In this document: piece by piece, positions 14,895 through 17,815 of the stretch
Position numbering within the stretch: position 1 is the first letter of the stretch
Layout of the letters: every line of letters begins with the position of its first letter
Source of the DNA: Armatimonadota bacterium
GTDB taxonomy: Bacteria; Cloacimonadota; Cloacimonadia; Cloacimonadales; TCS61
Assembly: GCA_030612605.1 (NCBI GenBank)
Contig: JAUWNO010000007.1
Coordinates: 1 to 17,815, forward strand
Length of the DNA stretch: 17,815 nt
Direction: 5' to 3'
The notes under the pieces: model-generated
Seen by the model: only the letters and a program-made list of their open reading frames with translations
The model's database searches: none
What the model was told of the DNA's origin: nothing
Program-made: the position numbers and the translations under genes

Positions 14895-14910
14895 TGCATT
14901 TGTTATGCCA
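14895..14910 (-). promoter_or_regulatory. Sigma54-like -24/-12 promoter at the receiver gene
   Basis: The minus strand reads TGGCATAACAAATGCA, which fits the sigma54 pattern TGGCA-N6-7-TGC with the required 10 nt between GG and GC. Transcription would begin near 14884, only a few bases before the preferred ATG at 14881, giving an almost leaderless message. The same 13-mer GCATAACAAATGC is found in tandem unit 2, and with one change in unit 1. The element also lies in a 29-bp imperfect palindrome (14879-14907). Confidence 0.45.
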
Positions 14911-15127
14911 AAATAAATTAATTGCTGAGATTTATTTAAATGAATCGCATAACTTATATAGCAGTAAGTAATTATGCAAGTGAACAAAGTTTATTTTCGT
15001 ATTTTAGATGGTATAAAAAAAAGAATATTATTTATAAAGTGGGGAATTATTTCCACAAAAGGTGGAATCGATTACCCATCATTAAATATCATATTTTTAC
15101 TATCGAACTTAGTTATAATAATATTAT
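14911..15127. other. Regulatory-looking spacer with dyads, no gene
   Basis: Upstream of the receiver gene there is an AAATAAAT/ATTTATTT dyad (14911-14937), a longer dyad GCATAA-CTTA with TAAG-N3-TTATGC (14947-14977), and two competing short stems built from GTGG, CCAC and GGTGG (about 15037-15069). Two overlapping plus-strand frames of 66 and 67 codons lack ribosome binding sites and are not called. The position fits an upstream activating region for the sigma54-like promoter. Confidence 0.4.
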
Positions 15128-15207
15128 ATCAGGCAAATAATCTTTTACACTGCTGTTTAAATCAGATAGTTGCCTGATGAACCTGCAATAGTTTAATTCA
15201 GTAAAAG
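15128..15207. repeat. Two interleaved inverted repeats after the activator gene
   Basis: ATCAGGCAA (15128-15136) pairs with TTGCCTGAT (15170-15178). CTTTTACACTG (15142-15152) pairs with CAGTAAAAG (15199-15207) with a 2-nt bulge. The order A-B-A'-B' means that both stems together would form a pseudoknot in RNA. It lies directly downstream of the activator stop and may serve as its 3' structure. Confidence 0.6.
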
Positions 15208-15214
15208 AGTTTTT

Positions 15215-16612
15215 TTATAATTCAATATCTAAAAGCTTTATTTTAGAATGTAGTGTTTTTCTATCGATACCTAATATTTTTGCAGCTTTTGACTTATTGA
15301 ATTTTACTTTTGTTAAAATTTTTATTATTATTTCTCGTTCAGTATCTTTATAAATTTCTTTTTCTATATCAAGTAAAGATGCACCTTTTTCCATTATCTT
15401 CCTAATATGAGTCTGCAAAGAGTTATTTTTGGAATTATCGAGCATTTGAGAGATTTCCAAATCTAATACATTAAAAGAGATATAATCACTTTGTTCCAAA
15501 AGCACAGCTCTTTTTACCGCATGCTTCAACTCTCGCACATTTCCGGGCCAAGAGTAATTTAATAGAAGTTTCATTGCATCAGGAGTAAAATCATAAATGT
15601 TTTTCTTAAGTTCTTTTGTTGCTTTCTCTAAAAATATTCTAGCTAAAACTGGAATATCTTCTTTTCTCTCAATAAGTGTTGGAAGCATAATTCTAAATTC
15701 ATTTAATCTATGAAATAAGTCATCTCTGAATACACCCTGATTCACAGCATCGAAAATATTAATATTCGTTGTTGCAATTATTCTTGCATCGATACTAATA
15801 GATTTCTTACCCCCAATATGTGTTATCTCTTTCTCTTCAATTGCTCGAAGAAATTTTGCCTGGGCACTCGCTGGCAAATTTGTAATTTCATCTAAAAATA
15901 ATGTTCCTTCATTTGCTAATTCAAATTTGCCTTCTTTTATTTTATTTGCACCTGTAAATGCTCCCATATCGTAACCAAATAATTCACTTTCAATAAGCGT
16001 TTCAGGAATAGCACCACAATCAATAGCAATAAAGGGTTTATATTTTCTATGGCTTTTTTTATGGATTAGATTTGCAATAACCTCTTTGCCCGTTCCACTT
16101 TTGCCTTGAATAATCACACTCATATTTGTTGGAGCGATTAATTCAACTTGCTTCAGGACTTTCTTTATTTGAGAACTCTCTCCCATCATCTTTACTATGT
16201 CAATTTCTTCACCTAATTTTTTTCTCAGCCTTTTTACTTCCCAGCTTAGATATTGAATTTTTAATGCTTTTTCAATTGTCAGTAATAACTCATCACCATT
16301 TATTGGCTTCCTAACATAATCGAAGGCTCCTAATTTCATTGCAGAAACTGCGTCACTTATTTCTCCGGATTGGGTAACAATAATTACATTAATATCACTA
16401 TTAATTTTTTTGATCTTCTCCAGCACCTCCATTCCACCCATTTCGGGCATCACTAAATCTAATAAAACTAATTCCGGCGGATTGCTTTTAACAAGCTTTA
16501 GAGCCTTTTTCCCCGTATCTGCTTCAATAATATTATACCCTTCATCTTTCAAAAAATCAGCAAGAATATCCAAAGAATATTTCTCATCATCAACAATAAG
16601 TATAGTGTTCAT
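15215..16612 (-). CDS. NtrC-family sigma54-dependent response regulator
   Basis: 465 residues with three domains. The receiver (1-120) has Asp8/Asp9, phospho-acceptor Asp52 in LLDLVMPEMGG, Thr80 and Lys102. The AAA+ domain (about 140-375) has Walker A GKSGTGKE (170-177), the sigma54-contacting GAFTGA loop (217-222), Walker B GTLFLDE (236-242) and Arg residues in FRDDLFHRLN. The Fis-type helix-turn-helix (about 425-462) reads FNKSKAAKILGIDRKTLHSK. All elements needed to open sigma54 promoters are intact. TAGGAG lies 9 nt before the ATG. The partner kinase is not in the window. Its place next to the receiver and subunit genes suggests that it controls the fibre-like locus, possibly through the sigma54-like element at 14895-14910. 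Confidence 0.95.
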   Translation of the reverse strand: MNTILIVDDEKYSLDILADFLKDEGYNIIEADTGKKALKLVKSNPPELVLLDLVMPEMGGMEVLEKIKKINSDINVIIVTQSGEISDAVSAMKLGAFDYVRKPINGDELLLTIEKALKIQYLSWEVKRLRKKLGEEIDIVKMMGESSQIKKVLKQVELIAPTNMSVIIQGKSGTGKEVIANLIHKKSHRKYKPFIAIDCGAIPETLIESELFGYDMGAFTGANKIKEGKFELANEGTLFLDEITNLPASAQAKFLRAIEEKEITHIGGKKSISIDARIIATTNINIFDAVNQGVFRDDLFHRLNEFRIMLPTLIERKEDIPVLARIFLEKATKELKKNIYDFTPDAMKLLLNYSWPGNVRELKHAVKRAVLLEQSDYISFNVLDLEISQMLDNSKNNSLQTHIRKIMEKGASLLDIEKEIYKDTEREIIIKILTKVKFNKSKAAKILGIDRKTLHSKIKLLDIEL

Positions 16613-16648
16613 TTCAATAAACTCCTAATTTTTTAATTTATTATTTGA

Positions 16649-16671
16649 GTAGGTGTATTCAAAACACCTAC
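16649..16671. other. Hairpin in the 5' leader of the activator message
   Basis: GTAGGTGT (16649-16656) pairs perfectly with ACACCTAC (16664-16671) around a 7-nt loop. If the promoter at 16677-16705 is used, this stem would sit at the extreme 5' end of the message, where such hairpins often stabilise RNA. It has no T tract suited to termination. Confidence 0.55.
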
Positions 16672-16676
16672 AAAAC

Positions 16677-16705
16677 ATTAAAATCTAAATATATTAGATA
16701 ATCAA
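16677..16705 (-). promoter_or_regulatory. Likely sigma70 promoter of the activator gene
   Basis: TTGATT (complement of 16700-16705) and TTTAAT (complement of 16677-16682) match four and five of six consensus bases, with an exact 17-bp spacer. The predicted start near 16670 gives a leader of about 58 nt. Confidence 0.45.
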
Positions 16706-16762
16706 CTCTCAAATTTTATTCGTTTTGTCAATGAGTTTTATGGATGCTGAAATTAAATTGAG

Positions 16763-16844
16763 AATCAGGTTTTGGCGTCAAGCTGTAACGATATCCAAAC
16801 TGTATCGATATCCTTTGTAACTTTGGGAAATCAGGTTTTGGCGT
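16763..16844. repeat. Direct repeats in the spacer before murA's end
   Basis: The 16-mer AATCAGGTTTTGGCGT occurs at 16763-16778 and 16829-16844. Between the two copies, CGATATCC occurs twice within TGTAACGATATCC and TGTATCGATATCC. The rest of the spacer to about 16940 holds CACGAAA-type short repeats (16903-16926) and no gene. A 112-codon minus-strand frame over it (16728-17066) is low-complexity Val-Glu-Leu-Ser repeats derived from the minisatellite, and I do not call it. Confidence 0.6.
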
Positions 16845-16950
16845 TAATTTACAATATTCAATTGCAAGGTCTTTTCCCAATTCAACCGATTCAATAACCC
16901 ACGAAACACACGAAAATACACGAAAAATTTTTTTCTTATAAAAAACTGAT

Positions 16951-17067
16951 TCAACTATTTCAACCGATTCAACCAATTCAACCAATTCAACCAATTCAAC
17001 CAATTCAACCAATTCAACCGATTCAACCGATTCAACCAATTCAACCGATTCAACCAATTCCCCCAAT
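16951..17067. repeat. 9-bp minisatellite, about 13 units
   Basis: Thirteen consecutive 9-base units (TCAACCAAT or TCAACCGAT, with variant first and last units) end exactly at the murA stop codon. Seven are exact TCAACCAAT-type blocks and four carry the A-to-G variant. A pair of related units also lies near 16880-16893. Such arrays change length by slippage. Confidence 0.95.
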
Positions 17068-17815
17068 CACTCTTTCACTCTCTTTATATCAGCTCCCAGT
17101 TTTCGCAGCTTTTCCTCGATCTTATCATAACCTCTGTCAATATGATAAATCCTGGAAACTTCGGTTTGACCTTGAGCAGCAAGACCAGCGAGAACCAGGG
17201 TTGCACTCGCTCTCAGGTCCGTTGCCATTACCTGTGCACCGCTGAGAGATTTCACTCCTTTTACGGTTGCCACATTTTTATTTACTCTGATATCTGCATC
17301 CAGACGGTTAAGTTCTGAAACGTGCATAAATCTATCAGGAAAAATAGTTTCGGTTATCACAGATTCTCCGTGTGCCAGCGTCATCAGAGCCATAAATTGA
17401 GCTTGTAAATCTGTAGGATAACCCGGATAAGGTTCTGTGGTTACATCTACAGATTTTATATGTTTTGGAGAAATTATTTTTATTTCGTTATTACGAATCT
17501 CGAAATCTGCTCCAGCAGTTCTCAGTTTTTTCATCAATGCATCCAAGTGAGAGGGTTCGCATTTGGAAATAGTGATGTCACTTTTTGTAATAGCTGCAGC
17601 AATTAAAAAAGTTCCTGCTTCGATTCTGTCCGGCATCATCGTCATTTCGGCAGATTCCAGTTTTTTCACGCCGATAATTTTCAGATGTTTTGTACCCTTG
17701 CCTTGGATTCTCGCACCCATTTTTATTAAGAAATCTATCAAACTCGAAATATCCGGTTCTGAAGCAGCACCATATATGTTGGTCTCTCCGTTTGCCAGAA
17801 CGGCTGCCATCAAAG
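17067..17815 (-). CDS. murA: UDP-N-acetylglucosamine 1-carboxyvinyltransferase, C-terminal part
   Basis: This is the C-terminal 60% of MurA, which transfers enolpyruvate to UDP-GlcNAc in the first committed step of peptidoglycan synthesis. The frame stays open to the window edge. The visible start MAAVLANGET is an internal segment of the family, so the N-terminal part with the catalytic Cys loop lies outside. Signature pieces seen are SEPDISSL, MPDRIEAGTF, PYPGYPTDLQAQFMALM, IFPDRFMHVSELNRLDADI, ATDLRASATLVLAGLAA, and RIYHIDRGYDKIEEKLRKLGA near the end. Its presence shows that the cell makes peptidoglycan. The stop codon at 17067-17069 abuts a minisatellite; no terminator hairpin is seen. Confidence 0.96.
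   Translation of the reverse strand, partial: LMAAVLANGETNIYGAASEPDISSLIDFLIKMGARIQGKGTKHLKIIGVKKLESAEMTMMPDRIEAGTFLIAAAITKSDITISKCEPSHLDALMKKLRTAGADFEIRNNEIKIISPKHIKSVDVTTEPYPGYPTDLQAQFMALMTLAHGESVITETIFPDRFMHVSELNRLDADIRVNKNVATVKGVKSLSGAQVMATDLRASATLVLAGLAAQGQTEVSRIYHIDRGYDKIEEKLRKLGADIKRVKE

Noticed and set aside
14940..15177. Two overlapping plus-strand frames of 66 and 67 codons
   Set aside because: They compete in different frames, lack ribosome binding sites and lie over dyads.
16728..17066. 112-codon minus-strand frame of Val-Glu-Leu-Ser repeats before murA's end
   Set aside because: It is the translation of a 9-bp minisatellite and its repeat-rich flank, with no ribosome binding site or domain.
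16951..17067. Possible CRISPR-like array
   Set aside because: The units are 9 bp and contiguous with no spacers, so this is a minisatellite.

Overview
The window is low-GC, tightly packed DNA from a Gram-negative bacterium. After a converging gene fragment at the left edge, every gene reads on the minus strand. The organism is not named by any single marker. An outer-membrane barrel protein, a lipoprotein, a DUF4954 protein and strong AGGAGG-type ribosome binding sites together suggest an anaerobic FCB-group lineage such as Cloacimonadota. That placement is inference from gene content.

Layout. (1) 1-1916: the 3' end of rnhB (plus strand) converges on a three-repeat lipoprotein gene, sharing one terminator hairpin. 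A gene-free stretch with two GC-rich hairpins and tRNA-Ser(CGA) follows. (2) 2092-8375: housekeeping and envelope genes, namely a two-SIS-domain sugar-phosphate isomerase-like protein, a large DUF4954 left-handed beta-helix protein, a relic of a second wecB 3' end, an orphan CopG/BrnA-type antitoxin, wecB and mnmA. (3) 8543-14235: the most interesting part, four exported proteins that look like a divergent chaperone-usher-type surface-fibre locus. They are a one-domain subunit (13621-14235), a PapD/DUF916-like two-domain periplasmic chaperone (12666-13520), a two-domain subunit or tip protein built from the same domain (11446-12480), and a 921-residue usher-like barrel with Ig-like domains before it and two SdrD/CNA-B-like domains after it (8543-11308). 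(4) 14244-16612: regulation, with a 99-bp tandem duplication in the leader of the subunit gene, a stand-alone receiver protein with a sigma54-like -24/-12 element at its start, and an NtrC-type sigma54 activator. No histidine kinase is present. (5) 16613-17815: a repeat-rich spacer with a 9-bp minisatellite, then the 3' part of murA.

How the genes may work together. The activator would be phosphorylated by an unlinked kinase. It may act with sigma54 at sites in the receiver/subunit region, where a 13-mer containing GCATAA recurs. The abundant subunit is separated from the chaperone and usher genes by a perfect-palindrome terminator with a promoter-like element behind it, which fits high subunit and lower assembly-machine expression. 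The chaperone would hold subunits in the periplasm and the barrel would export them. These functional links are inferred from domain architecture and order, not from sequence identity to a characterised system.
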